In this document: positions 34,964-43,628 of the stretch, one piece after another | Layout: each line of letters starts with the position of its first letter | How positions within the stretch are numbered: position 1 is the stretch's first letter | NCBI GenBank assembly: GCA_027214345.1 | Contig: JAPWHR010000016.1 | Coordinates: forward strand, 62,001-126,000 | DNA from: Comamonadaceae bacterium G21597-S1 | GTDB taxonomy: Bacteria > Pseudomonadota > Gammaproteobacteria > Burkholderiales > Burkholderiaceae_C | Direction of reading: 5' to 3' | DNA: 64,000 nt | Position numbers and translations under genes: made by a program | The notes under the pieces: generated by a model | Databases searched by the model: none | Told to the model about the DNA's origin: nothing | The model's input: the letters and a program-made list of their open reading frames with translations, nothing else

Positions 34964-36472
34964 TCAGGCCAGGTTGAACCAGGCCGACTTGCCTTGCATG
35001 TAGGAGCGCAGGCTGTCGATGTGCTTGTCGCGCGAATTTCCCGACTGCTTGTAGCCGCCAAACGGCTGCGTCATGTCGCCGTCGCCGAAGCAGTTGACCC
35101 AGACCACACCCGCCTCGAGTGCGCCGACGCAGCGGTGCGCGCGCTTGAGGTCGGCCGTCCAGACCGCCGCCGCCAGGCCGTAGTCCGAGTCGTTGGCCAG
35201 CGCGATCGCCTCGTCCTCGGTGTCGAAGGCCACCACCGACGCCACCGGGCCGAACACTTCCAGGCGGTTGATGTCCATGCGGTTGTCGGTGCCGGTGAAC
35301 AGGGTCGGCGCGACGAAGGCGCCGGTACCGGGTAGCGACGCATCGGCATCACCCATGGCCAGTTGTGCACCCTGCTCGCGGGCGCGCGCCACATGGTCCA
35401 GCACGTTGCCACGGTGCGCGGCACTGACGACCGGCCCGAGCGTGGTGGCCGGATCCAGCGGGTCGCCTGGCGTGTACAGCTGCGCGCTGCGTGCGACGAA
35501 CCGTGCGACGAAATCATCGTGGATGCCACGCTGCACCAGCAACCGCGATCCGGCGTTGCAGACCTGGCCGGCGTTGTCGTAGATGCCGCCGATGGCGCGG
35601 TCCACGGCGGCGTCGAGGTCGTACACGTCGTCGAAGAAGATCTGCGGGCTCTTGCCGCCGGTCTCCAGCGCGACGCGTTTCATGTTCGACTGGCCGGCAT
35701 AAGCCATCAGCAGCTTGCCGACCGCCGTCGAGCCGGTGAACGTGAGCTTGGTCACGTCGGGATGCAGCGCGAGCGCCTTGCCCGCCTCGGGACCCAGTCC
35801 GTTCACGACATTGAACACGCCGGCCGGCCCGCCGGACTCGGCGAACAGCTGCGCCATGCGGATGCAGCTCAGCGGCGCCTGCTCCGAGGGCTTGAGCACG
35901 ACGCAGTTGCCGGCGGCCAGCGCCGGCGCGACCTTCCAGATCGCCATCAGCAGCGGATAGTTCCACGGCGAGATCGCACCGACAACGCCCAGTGGTTCGT
36001 GCACGATCATGTGCAGCGAACCCGGCGCCGTGTGGGTCACGGCACCCTCCAGCTTGTCGATGCATTCGGCGAAATAACGGATCGTGCGCAACACCTCGGG
36101 CAGGTCGATATTGAGCACGTCGCTGACCGGCTTGCCCATGTCCAGCGTCTCGAGCAGGGCGAGCTCGTCGGCGTGCCGCTCCAAGGTGTCGGCGAATCGC
36201 AGCAACACGTCCATGCGCTGGCGGGGTGCAAGGCCGCGCCAGCGCCGGTCGTTCCAGGCGGCCTGCGCGCTGGACACGGCCAGGTCGATGTCGGCCGCGT
36301 CGCCCCGGGCCACCTGCGCCAGCACCGCACCGGTGGCCGGATTGATGCAGTCGAACGTGGTGCCCGAACGCGACGGCAGCAGCTGCCCGCCGATGAAGTG
36401 CCGGCCTTCCAGCCTCACGGCCGCGGCGCGGGCCTGCCAGTCGGCAAGGGTCAGGGGTGTCGTGTCCGCCAT
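34964..36472 (-). CDS. NAD(P)-dependent aldehyde dehydrogenase, PuuC-like
   Basis: A 502-residue ALDH. Asn171 (PWNYPL), Lys194 (LKPSEQAP), the catalytic base Glu270 (LETGGKSPQ) and the catalytic Cys305 (GQVCNAGSR) are all in place. The C-terminal FGGYKQSGNSRDKHIDSLRSYMQGKSAW is the form found in gamma-glutamyl-gamma-aminobutyraldehyde dehydrogenase (PuuC) and related omega-amino-aldehyde enzymes. It follows the 3-hydroxyisobutyrate-dehydrogenase-like gene by four bases, so both form one operon, probably oxidising a hydroxy-acid or amino-aldehyde to the acid. Confidence 0.92.
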   Translation of the reverse strand: MADTTPLTLADWQARAAAVRLEGRHFIGGQLLPSRSGTTFDCINPATGAVLAQVARGDAADIDLAVSSAQAAWNDRRWRGLAPRQRMDVLLRFADTLERHADELALLETLDMGKPVSDVLNIDLPEVLRTIRYFAECIDKLEGAVTHTAPGSLHMIVHEPLGVVGAISPWNYPLLMAIWKVAPALAAGNCVVLKPSEQAPLSCIRMAQLFAESGGPAGVFNVVNGLGPEAGKALALHPDVTKLTFTGSTAVGKLLMAYAGQSNMKRVALETGGKSPQIFFDDVYDLDAAVDRAIGGIYDNAGQVCNAGSRLLVQRGIHDDFVARFVARSAQLYTPGDPLDPATTLGPVVSAAHRGNVLDHVARAREQGAQLAMGDADASLPGTGAFVAPTLFTGTDNRMDINRLEVFGPVASVVAFDTEDEAIALANDSDYGLAAAVWTADLKRAHRCVGALEAGVVWVNCFGDGDMTQPFGGYKQSGNSRDKHIDSLRSYMQGKSAWFNLA

Positions 36473-36476
36473 CGGA

Positions 36477-37412
36477 TTATTCGGCCACCAGTTCGGTCGG
36501 GTAACCCGGCGCGCGCAGTTCCAGGCCGCAGGCCTGCTCGATCATGCGTACCACCTCGGGCGACTGCGCCTCGGAGCCGAACAGCCCGCGTGCGCGGCGG
36601 AAGATCTGCTGCGTATGGCTGCCCAGCTCCAACGGCACGCCGAGTTTTTCGGCGATGCCGTTGACCAGGCCCAGGTCCTTGCAGGCCAGGTCCATCGTGA
36701 ACTTGACGTTGTAGCTGCCCGAGAGCACCAGCTTGGACTCGGTCTCGTGCACGAAGCTGTTGCCCGAGCTGGCGCGGATCGCGCGCCAGGTTGCGTCCGG
36801 GTCGACGCCGTATTTGGCCGGCAGCATCATGGCCTCGCCGGCGGCCACCAGGTGGATGAAGGCCAGCATGTTGGTCACGACCTTGACCACCGATGCATTG
36901 CCGAGTTTGCCCATGTAGATGATCTCGCCGCCCATGGCCTGCAGGATCGGACGCACGTTGTCGAACACGGTCTGTTCGCCGCCGACCAGCACCGTGATCT
37001 GGCCGGAATGGGCCAGGTGCACGCCGCCGGTGACCGGGCATTCGAGCACCGAGATGCCTTTGGCCTTGGCGACGTCCTGCAGCCGCTGCAGGTCGTTCAG
37101 GTCGGTCGTGCTCATCTCGATCCAGGTGCCTCCCGCCGCCAGATGCTCGAACACGCCGCCGGGGCCTTCGACGACCCTGCGCGACGCGGCCACCGACGGC
37201 AGCGCGGTGATGACCACGTTGGCACCTTTGCAGGCGCCGGCGATGTCGTCGGACCAGGTGGCACCGGCATCGAGCAGGCGCTGGGCGTTGGCCTTGTTCA
37301 GGTCGGTGACGGTGACCCGGAAGCCCTTGCTGACCAGGCTGTTGCACAGCGGCTCGCCCAGGTTGCCCAGGCCGATGAAGCCGATGGTGAAGTCGGAGGG
37401 TTGCTTGTTCAT
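36477..37412 (-). CDS. NAD(P)-dependent beta-hydroxyacid dehydrogenase (3-hydroxyisobutyrate dehydrogenase-like)
   Basis: A 311-residue enzyme of the 6-phosphogluconate-dehydrogenase-like family. The Rossmann motif GFIGLGNLG is at 11-19, the substrate-binding PVTGGVHLA segment at about 124 (family form DAPVSGG), and the catalytic Lys lies in GNASVVKVVTNM at about 175. The ATG at 37412 gives the normal length; the longer open frame runs antisense to the LysR gene. Substrates in the family include 3-hydroxyisobutyrate and tartronate semialdehyde. It is divergent from lysR across 129 bp. Confidence 0.9.
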   Translation of the reverse strand: MNKQPSDFTIGFIGLGNLGEPLCNSLVSKGFRVTVTDLNKANAQRLLDAGATWSDDIAGACKGANVVITALPSVAASRRVVEGPGGVFEHLAAGGTWIEMSTTDLNDLQRLQDVAKAKGISVLECPVTGGVHLAHSGQITVLVGGEQTVFDNVRPILQAMGGEIIYMGKLGNASVVKVVTNMLAFIHLVAAGEAMMLPAKYGVDPDATWRAIRASSGNSFVHETESKLVLSGSYNVKFTMDLACKDLGLVNGIAEKLGVPLELGSHTQQIFRRARGLFGSEAQSPEVVRMIEQACGLELRAPGYPTELVAE

Positions 37413-37506
37413 GAGAGTTCCTGCGCGGCGACAAATGGGGTTGATACGGCCCCGCAGTGTGCCGGAAGCGGCACCCGGAGACAAACGGACAAACCCACGG
37501 TGTAGG

Positions 37507-37532
37507 ATTAGCCAAACTAATGCTCGACTAAT
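37507..37532. promoter_or_regulatory. Three CTAAT boxes, candidate LysR (GcvA-type) binding site
   Basis: ATTAG (37507-37511), CTAAT (37517-37521) and CTAAT (37528-37532) lie in the divergent region just before lysR. The first two form an inverted repeat with a 5-bp gap; the two CTAAT copies are 11 bp apart. CTAAT is the core known from GcvA-bound sites, and the neighbouring LysR protein looks GcvA-like. Confidence 0.5.
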
Positions 37533-37541
37533 GATCCATCC

Positions 37542-38420
37542 ATGGCACGACTGCCTCCCTTGAACTGGTTGCGCGCGTTCGAGGCTTCCGCGCGCGCGCT
37601 GAGTTTCACCGAGGCGGCGCAGGAACTGCACATGACCCAGTCGGCGGTCAGCCAGCAGATCAAGAGCCTGGAGAGTGCGCTCGGGCGCCAGCTGTTCCAC
37701 CGGCGTGCGCGCGGGCTGGAGCTGACCGACATCGGCCGCGGCTACCTGCCCACGGTGCAGGCCGCATTCAACACGCTCGAGGAAGGCACGGCTGTGCTGA
37801 CCGGCCGCAACGAGCCTGACGTGCTGGAGTTGCACTCCAACATCTCGTTCGCGACCTTCTGGCTCACGCCGCGCCTGCACTTGTTCCTGGCCGAGTTCCC
37901 GTGGGTGCAGCTGGACGTCGCCACCTCGATCTGGCCGGCGGAAAAGCCCCGCAACCTGGCCGCGGTCGAGATCGTGCTGGGGCTGGGCAAATGGGAGGGG
38001 CGCGCGGGCCAGCGCCTGACGCGCGACACCATCTTCCCGGTCTGCACGCCGGAACTGGCCAGGGACATCGGCGACGTGAACGCGTTGCTGCGTCACCGGC
38101 TGTTCGAGCTGCCGGGCACGCTGCAGACCTGGGACAACTGGCTGGCTGGCGCCATTGGCCACCGCAAGTTCGAGCGGCCGCGCACCCACCTGGTCAGCAC
38201 CTGGGCGTTGAGCATGCAGTGGGCATTGCAGGGCCTGGGCGTGGCACTGGCCCACGACACCGTGGCCAATGACCTGATCGCGCAAGGTCGCCTGGTGCGC
38301 CTGCTGGACCACGCGCTGCCGATGAAGGAGGCGTATTACCTGATCTCGCCCGAAGGCAGCCTGATCAACCCGGCGGCCAAGGCGTTCAAGGGTTGGCTGA
38401 TGCAGCAGCTCAAGTCCTGA
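37542..38420 (+). CDS. LysR-family transcriptional regulator, GcvA-like
   Basis: A 292-residue regulator. The start MARLPPLNWLRAFEASARALSFTEAAQELHMTQSAVSQQI is diagnostic of the GcvA branch, with the winged helix to about residue 65 and the effector domain from about 92. It is divergent from the beta-hydroxyacid dehydrogenase/aldehyde dehydrogenase operon and probably regulates it through the CTAAT boxes just upstream of its own ATG, with autoregulation. Confidence 0.93.
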   Translation: MARLPPLNWLRAFEASARALSFTEAAQELHMTQSAVSQQIKSLESALGRQLFHRRARGLELTDIGRGYLPTVQAAFNTLEEGTAVLTGRNEPDVLELHSNISFATFWLTPRLHLFLAEFPWVQLDVATSIWPAEKPRNLAAVEIVLGLGKWEGRAGQRLTRDTIFPVCTPELARDIGDVNALLRHRLFELPGTLQTWDNWLAGAIGHRKFERPRTHLVSTWALSMQWALQGLGVALAHDTVANDLIAQGRLVRLLDHALPMKEAYYLISPEGSLINPAAKAFKGWLMQQLKS

Positions 38421-38450
38421 GCCGCGGCCGCCAGGGCGTCAGACCGACGA

Positions 38451-38480
38451 GGCGTGGCCAGTGCCTGCGCTGGCCACGCC
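38451..38480 (+). terminator. Hairpin after the GcvA-like lysR gene
   Basis: A perfect 11-bp inverted repeat, GGCGTGGCCAG and its complement, around an 8-base loop, 30 bp after the stop codon. No T-tract follows. It is likely to end or stabilise the lysR transcript before the methyltransferase gene. Confidence 0.5.
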
Positions 38481-38610
38481 CCACACATCGTCCTATAGTG
38501 GCGTTCGCGCCAACGGCCCGTGGTTTCGCGGTGCCAGGCCCGCGTTCCGATGGCATCGGTTGTCCGTGCCCGCGCCGGTGCCAGGTTTCCAGGGCATGGA
38601 GGGCTTCGAC

Positions 38611-39411
38611 ATGGCTGCGACACCTGTCTCCGATACCTGGGAAAGCGGCGACCCCTACGAGCGCTACGTCGGCCGCTGGAGCCGGCAGGTGGCGCCGCGT
38701 TTCCTGGCCTGGCTTGCGATGCAGCCCGGTCGCCGCTGGCTCGACCTGGGCTGCGGTACCGGCGCCTTGAGCGCGGCCGTGCTCGACCATGCGGCGCCGG
38801 ACAGCGTGACGGGTGTCGAGCCTTCGGACGGATTTCGCGCGACCGCGCAGGGCAACCTGGGTGGCCGTGCGCGGTTGCTCGCCGGCGACGCGTCGGCCAT
38901 ACCGCTGGCCGATGCGTCGGTCGACGTCGTGGTGTCGGCGCTGGTGCTGAACTTCGTTCCCGATCCGCGTGCCGCGTTGATCGAGATGGCGCGTGTCACC
39001 GGTGCCGGAGGGACCGTGGCCGCGTACGTCTGGGACTATGCCGGCCGGATGGACCTGATGCGCCATTTCTGGGACGTCGCCGCCGCCCTTGATCCGGCCG
39101 CGGCGAGACTCGATGAAGGCGTGCGTTTCCCGCTGTGCCGTGCCGATGCCTTGCAGGCAGCGTTCGTCGATGCCGGCCTGCGGCAGGTAGCGGTGACGCC
39201 GATCGACGTAGCGACGCGGTTTGCCGACTTCGATGACTACTGGCAGCCCTTCCTCGGCGGCCAGGGGCCGGCGCCGGCTTACGCGATGGCGCTCGAGCCA
39301 CAAGCCCGCGCGGCCTTGCGCGACACGATCCGCACCCGATTGCCGCTGCGTGCCGACGGCAGCGTTGACCTGCTGGCCCGGGCATGGGCGGTGCGGGGCA
39401 CGGTAGCGTGA
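38611..39411 (+). CDS. Class I SAM-dependent methyltransferase
   Basis: A 266-residue protein of the Methyltransf_11 type. Motif I LDLGCGTGALS is at about 40-50, the acidic loop VEPSDGF after strand 2, AGDASAIPLADASVDVVVSAL with the post-I/motif II elements, and VTGAGGTVAAYVWDY. The start at 38611 is chosen because GGAGGG (38598-38603) lies seven bases before it; the upstream frame up to 38461 includes the terminator hairpin. The substrate is unknown. The C-terminal half resembles ubiquinone/menaquinone-type small-molecule methyltransferases only in outline. Confidence 0.85.
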   Translation: MAATPVSDTWESGDPYERYVGRWSRQVAPRFLAWLAMQPGRRWLDLGCGTGALSAAVLDHAAPDSVTGVEPSDGFRATAQGNLGGRARLLAGDASAIPLADASVDVVVSALVLNFVPDPRAALIEMARVTGAGGTVAAYVWDYAGRMDLMRHFWDVAAALDPAAARLDEGVRFPLCRADALQAAFVDAGLRQVAVTPIDVATRFADFDDYWQPFLGGQGPAPAYAMALEPQARAALRDTIRTRLPLRADGSVDLLARAWAVRGTVA

Positions 39412-39538
39412 GGCACCCGCGGGGCGCGAGGCTGCGCACGGACACCGCCGGATTCAAAGACAATCGACCCGGTGGTCGGATCCGCGCTCCCGCACGGGGC
39501 GTCGGGGTCCGCTTGCCGTCCGTTCGAAAGGTTGCCCG

Positions 39539-40138
39539 TTGTCATCTCCGTCCCTTCCCCCCGCCGCCCCCCGCAAACAGCTGCACACCCGCCAGGTCCG
39601 ATTCGACGGTTACCACCGCGAAGACGGCCTGTGGGACATCGAGGCCACGCTGACCGACAGCAAGGCCTATACCTGGCGCTCCGCCGACAAGGGCGACTTG
39701 CCACCGGGAACGCCGGTCCACGACATGGTGATCCGCCTGACGCTGGACGATACCTTGACGATCAAGGCCATCGCCACCGGCATGCCGTCCACGCCGCACG
39801 GCGAATGCACACAGGCCGCCGACCCGATGCAGAAGATGGTCGGCCATACCATCGGCCCGGGGTGGCGCGTCACCATCGAGAAGAACCTGGGCGGCGTCAA
39901 GGGCTGCACCCATTTGCGCGAGCTGCTGTTCAACATGGCCACGGCCGCCTACCAGACCATTCCGGGCTACCGGGCCCATTTGCGCCGCCAGTCTGGCCTG
40001 CCGGAACACACCAGCGACCAGCCGCCGTTTTACCTGGGCAAATGCCTGGGCTGGGACTTCGACGGTCCGGCCGTGTTGCGCCATTACCCACAGTTCGCGG
40101 GCTGGCAGCCGCTGCGGCGGATGGCGCGCGACGCGTAG
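39539..40138 (+). CDS. DUF2889 family protein
   Basis: A 199-residue protein with the DUF2889 signature: HTRQVRFDGYHREDGLWDIE near residue 20, then YTW, VHDMVIRLTLDD and a cysteine-containing tail (GCTHLRELL). The function of the family is unknown; members often lie near aromatic-degradation or decarboxylase genes. The start is TTG at 39539; no better ATG exists without losing the conserved N-terminus. Confidence 0.8.
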   Translation: MSSPSLPPAAPRKQLHTRQVRFDGYHREDGLWDIEATLTDSKAYTWRSADKGDLPPGTPVHDMVIRLTLDDTLTIKAIATGMPSTPHGECTQAADPMQKMVGHTIGPGWRVTIEKNLGGVKGCTHLRELLFNMATAAYQTIPGYRAHLRRQSGLPEHTSDQPPFYLGKCLGWDFDGPAVLRHYPQFAGWQPLRRMARDA

Positions 40139-40486
40139 TCGGGCCGAGTGTCCCATCCGCGCGCCTTGATCCGAGGAAGCGCGGAACGAGTGCGCGGCCT
40201 CGATGCCCCAGACGTTTGCGTGCCCGTCCCCGAGCAGCGTCAAGCCGGCCGCGATGGGCTACGCCCTGCGCAACCGGCTGACTCGATCAAACTCAAGCCA
40301 GATCACCGTTCAACCAGGGGGACAGCTCCACTTTGCAGAAAAGGGGACATTTCTACTTGGGGTTGACAGTTGCCGCCACCGATCCGGTCGCTTGCTAAAC
40401 TCTGCGGGGCATGACCACTGAACGGCCCTGACCCGTTCGATTGCGGCGGACCTTCTGGCGGCCCGACATCGAGGAGAGACACACGC
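40139..40486. other. 348-bp intergenic region with mobile-element end relic
   Basis: No gene is supported here. The left part is unremarkable; the middle holds the repeats described at 40317-40360, and the right part leads into the PYP-like gene with a GAGGAGA ribosome-binding site before 40487. Confidence 0.5.
40317..40360. mobile_element. Relic of an IS21-like element end (two GGGGACA repeats)
   Basis: Two related direct repeats, GGGGACAGCTCCACTTTGC at 40317-40335 and GGGGACATTTCTACTTGG at 40343-40360, 26 bp apart, followed by TTGACAG. Very similar short repeats (GGGGACATTTCTACTTTGC) form the terminal transposase-binding sites of many IS21-type and related integrase elements in proteobacteria. 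No transposase gene remains, so this looks like a solo end left after deletion. Confidence 0.42.
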
Positions 40487-40894
40487 ATGTCAGAGACACC
40501 ACTCGTCCATTTTGACAGCTTCGAGCTCCCGGCTTACCTGGCCCATGCCAGCCGCGAGGCACTCGATGCACTGGACTTCGGCGTCATCGGGTTCGATGCA
40601 CAGGGCATCGTGCGGCGCTACAACCAGTTCGAAGCCACGGCGGCCGGCCTGCCAACCGACAAGGTGCTGGGACATGCCCTGTTCACCATCGTCGCACCTT
40701 GCATGAACAATTTCCTGGTGGCACAACGCTTCGACGATGCTGCGGCCGACGGCTCCACGCTGGACGACACCATCCCATACGTGTTGACCTTGCGCATGCG
40801 CCCGACCAAGGTGCTGCTGCGGCTGCTCGCAACACCCGGCGCAGCCCTGCGCTTCGTGCTGGTGCAGAGAGCCCTGCGCGGCGTTACCGCATGA
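40487..40894 (+). CDS. Photoactive yellow protein (PYP)-like PAS-domain protein
   Basis: A 135-residue single PAS domain that aligns along its length with photoactive yellow protein. Residues matching the PYP chromophore pocket are Tyr45 (Tyr42 in PYP), Glu49 (Glu46) and Cys72 in VAPC (Cys69, the p-coumaroyl attachment site). The positions of PYP Thr50 and Arg52 are changed to Ala and Leu. The late segment MRPTKVLLRL matches MTPTKVKVHM. PYP is a blue-light receptor; whether this copy binds a chromophore is unknown, since no tyrosine ammonia-lyase or ligase gene is nearby. Its stop overlaps the start of a GGDEF-EAL gene by four bases, so output through c-di-GMP is likely. Confidence 0.78.
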   Translation: MSETPLVHFDSFELPAYLAHASREALDALDFGVIGFDAQGIVRRYNQFEATAAGLPTDKVLGHALFTIVAPCMNNFLVAQRFDDAAADGSTLDDTIPYVLTLRMRPTKVLLRLLATPGAALRFVLVQRALRGVTA

Positions 40895-42657
40895 CAGCGC
40901 AGCAGGGCGAGGATTACGAGAACCTGATCCAGTTTCTGTACCAGGCTCCCATCGGCCTGATCCAGACCACGCGCGCGGGTGACATCAGCATGATGAACCC
41001 GATGGCGGCTCAGCTGCTGATGCCGCTGGCGCCTCAGGGTGACCTGGACAATCTGTTCGACATTTTCCAGTTCGTTGCGCCGCAATTGCGCGAACTGGTG
41101 AATGCGTTCACGGCGGACTCCGGCATGGTGCTGGACGGCCTGCGAGTTTCCACGGGCACCGGAGCGCAGGCCTGCACGGTGTCGCTGCGATTGCTCAAGC
41201 TGCGCGAGAGCGCCCTGATGGCAAGCGTCACCGACGTCTCTGCCGCAGTCGGACGCGAGGAGCGCCGACTGGCCCTCCAATTGGGCGAGGCGGCGCGCAT
41301 CGACAGCCTGACCGCGATGGCGAATCGGGCCGTGGTTCTGGACCGCCTGACCCATTTGTTGTCCGACAACCGCAGCGCTGGCGTACGCGACGAGAACTTT
41401 GCCGTGTTGTTCCTGAACTGCGACCGATTCCAGCGCATCAACGATACCTACGGCCGGGCCGCCGGCGACGAACTGCTGCGGCGTATTGCCGCACGCCTGA
41501 ACAGTGTGTTGCGGCCCCAGGACTCGCTGGACAGCGGCTTCGCCCGACCACCGACGGCCGCGCGGCTGGGCAGCGATGAATTCGCCGTCTTGCTGGAGGA
41601 CCTGTACAGCTTGGACGATGCGCGCAGCGTCGGACAGCGGCTGGTCGATCTGGTCGGGGAACCCTATCGTGTCGACGGGCGCCAGATCGACGTGTCCGTG
41701 AGCGTCGGCATCGTGCCGGGCAACCGCGCGATCGGCCATGCCGACGATGTGCTGCACAACGCCAGCATCGCCATGCGCGAGGCCAAGCTCGCCGGCGGCG
41801 GCCGGTGGGTGCTGTTCGAGCCCGCCATGCGCGAGCGTGCCGCGCTGCGCGGCAGCCTGGAGTTCGAGTTGCGCCAGGCGCTGGAGCAGCAGCAGTTGCT
41901 GGTGGTGTACCAGCCACTGGTCGATCTGGCCGATGGCCGGTGCACCGGCGTGGAAGCCCTGGTACGCTGGCAGCACCCGCAGCGGGGCATGGTGTCGCCG
42001 GTCGCGTTCATCGGGATTGCGGAAGAGACCGGGCTCATCCATGCCCTGGGCGAATTCGTGCTGAATACCGCCTGCCGGCAGTTCGCCTCCTGGTCGCTGA
42101 ACCTGGCTGGTGCGTCGCCGCAACAGCTGGCGGTGAACCTGTCGCGCGCCCAGCTGACAGACCCGGGCATCATCGAGATGGTGCGCAAGGCGCTCTCGGG
42201 CAGCGGGCTGGACGCACGGCGGTTGAAGCTGGAGGTCACGGAAAGCCTGGCGGCCCAGGGCGACCTGGTCCAGCAACGCTTGCACGATCTGAAGGCGCTG
42301 GGCGTGAGCCTGGCGTTGGATGACTTCGGTACCGGTTATTCGTCGCTGTCGAGCCTGCACCAGCTGCCGGTGGATGTGGTGAAGATCGACCGCTCCTTCG
42401 TCAGCCAGGTCGAGACCAGTGCGCACCACCGCGTGCTCATCCAGGCTACCATCAATGTGGCGGCCAGCCTGGGCATGGGCACGGTGTCCGAAGGCATCGA
42501 GACCGAAGGGCAGGCAGCCATCCTGATGACGCTGGGATGCCAGACCGGGCAGGGCTACCTTTTCAGCCGGCCCTTGCTTGCGGATGATGCCACCCGGTGG
42601 CTGATCGAGCGTGATCGGCGGTTGCCTGCCGCCGCGATGATCAAGGCGCCAGCGTGA
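40891..42657 (+). CDS. PAS-GGDEF-EAL protein, c-di-GMP turnover enzyme
   Basis: A 588-residue protein. A PAS-like domain covers about 1-120, a GGDEF domain about 130-310 and an EAL domain about 320-570. The GGDEF motif is degenerate (GSDEF, 227-231) and no inhibitory RxxD is seen five residues before it. The EAL domain looks intact: EAL at 355-357, the NLS segment at about 416-418, EVTES, DDFGTGYSSL at 477-486, KIDRSF and EGIET. It should therefore act mainly as a c-di-GMP phosphodiesterase in the cytosol. The ATG at 40891 overlaps the PYP-like gene; that protein may be its sensor. The 3' end overlaps the convergent ABC gene by 17 bp. Confidence 0.9.
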   Translation: MTAQQGEDYENLIQFLYQAPIGLIQTTRAGDISMMNPMAAQLLMPLAPQGDLDNLFDIFQFVAPQLRELVNAFTADSGMVLDGLRVSTGTGAQACTVSLRLLKLRESALMASVTDVSAAVGREERRLALQLGEAARIDSLTAMANRAVVLDRLTHLLSDNRSAGVRDENFAVLFLNCDRFQRINDTYGRAAGDELLRRIAARLNSVLRPQDSLDSGFARPPTAARLGSDEFAVLLEDLYSLDDARSVGQRLVDLVGEPYRVDGRQIDVSVSVGIVPGNRAIGHADDVLHNASIAMREAKLAGGGRWVLFEPAMRERAALRGSLEFELRQALEQQQLLVVYQPLVDLADGRCTGVEALVRWQHPQRGMVSPVAFIGIAEETGLIHALGEFVLNTACRQFASWSLNLAGASPQQLAVNLSRAQLTDPGIIEMVRKALSGSGLDARRLKLEVTESLAAQGDLVQQRLHDLKALGVSLALDDFGTGYSSLSSLHQLPVDVVKIDRSFVSQVETSAHHRVLIQATINVAASLGMGTVSEGIETEGQAAILMTLGCQTGQGYLFSRPLLADDATRWLIERDRRLPAAAMIKAPA

Positions 42658-43609
42658 CGCGGGACGGGTCCAGCGCCTTGAGCGGCGCGTCGGCCAGCCA
42701 CTTGCGGTACAGCGCGGGTGTCGGATCGCCTTCCTTGATCAAGCCCTTGGCGCGCAGCCACTGGCCTTCCTTGACCATGGTGTCGAGCATGGCCTGGTCC
42801 AGCTTGATGCGGTATTCGTACTCCGGCCAAGCCGCGCGTATTGCCTCGAGCGTGGTGGCGCTGCCGACATAACGGGCCGTGGCCTCCTGCGACTCCGCGG
42901 CATTCGCCTTGACCAGCGCCTCGCCCTTGAGCAGGGCCGCCAGCACGCGCTGGGTCAGGGCCGGGTTGGCGGTGGCCTTCTCCGATGCGGCCAGCACGAA
43001 ACTGCTGGAATAGTCGGGCATGCGTACTTCCTGGTACTGTGCGCCGAGCACGCTTTTCGCCTTCTGGTAGCCGCTGGGGAAGGACATGATGGCATCGACG
43101 TCGCCGCGGGTGAGGGCGGGAATCATCTCCGACGGCGGCACGTTGACCAGTTCCGCGTTGACGCCGGCCTTCTCCAGTGCCGTGGCGATGGCGAAGTGCA
43201 CATTGGTGCCCAAGGGCATCGCGATCTTCTTGCCGGCCAGCGCGGCCAGGCCGGCCGGTGCCGTGTCGCCCTTGGTGATCAGCCGGAAAGACTTGTATTG
43301 CGACAACACCGCGACGACCGAGAACTTCTGGTTGCGCATGACGCCGGTGACGGCCGGGAACTCCGCCATGATGGCGTAGTCGAGCTGGCCGCCGATCAGT
43401 GCTTCGAAGCCCTGGCGACCGCTGGCGAACGGGATGATCTTGGCATCGATCTTCTCGCCGGCCCACAGCCCCTTGTCACTGGCCTGCGCGAGCTGGGGAA
43501 CGTCGGGGTAGGCGCCCCAGCCGATCGTGACGGTGGTCAGGCCCTGCGCGAACGCCTGGCCTGCCGCCAGCAGCAGTGTGGTGGCCAGCAGCCGGATGGA
43601 TTGTTTCAT
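42641..43609 (-). CDS. ABC transporter substrate-binding protein, NitT/TauT (nitrate/sulfonate) type
   Basis: A 322-residue periplasmic protein. The signal peptide spans residues 1-21 (MKQSIRLLATTLLLAAGQAFA). The mature start TTVTIGWGAYPDVPQLAQASDKGLW and the loop SGRQGFEALIGGQLDYA are typical of SsuA/TauA-like proteins. The predicted ligand class is an organosulfonate or a similar compound; an arylsulfotransferase-like protein is encoded in the same operon. It is the last gene of the minus-strand importer operon, 19 bp after the ATPase gene. Confidence 0.9.
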   Translation of the reverse strand: MKQSIRLLATTLLLAAGQAFAQGLTTVTIGWGAYPDVPQLAQASDKGLWAGEKIDAKIIPFASGRQGFEALIGGQLDYAIMAEFPAVTGVMRNQKFSVVAVLSQYKSFRLITKGDTAPAGLAALAGKKIAMPLGTNVHFAIATALEKAGVNAELVNVPPSEMIPALTRGDVDAIMSFPSGYQKAKSVLGAQYQEVRMPDYSSSFVLAASEKATANPALTQRVLAALLKGEALVKANAAESQEATARYVGSATTLEAIRAAWPEYEYRIKLDQAMLDTMVKEGQWLRAKGLIKEGDPTPALYRKWLADAPLKALDPSRVTLAP

Positions 43610-43628
43610 GGGGTGGACTCCTTGGTAG

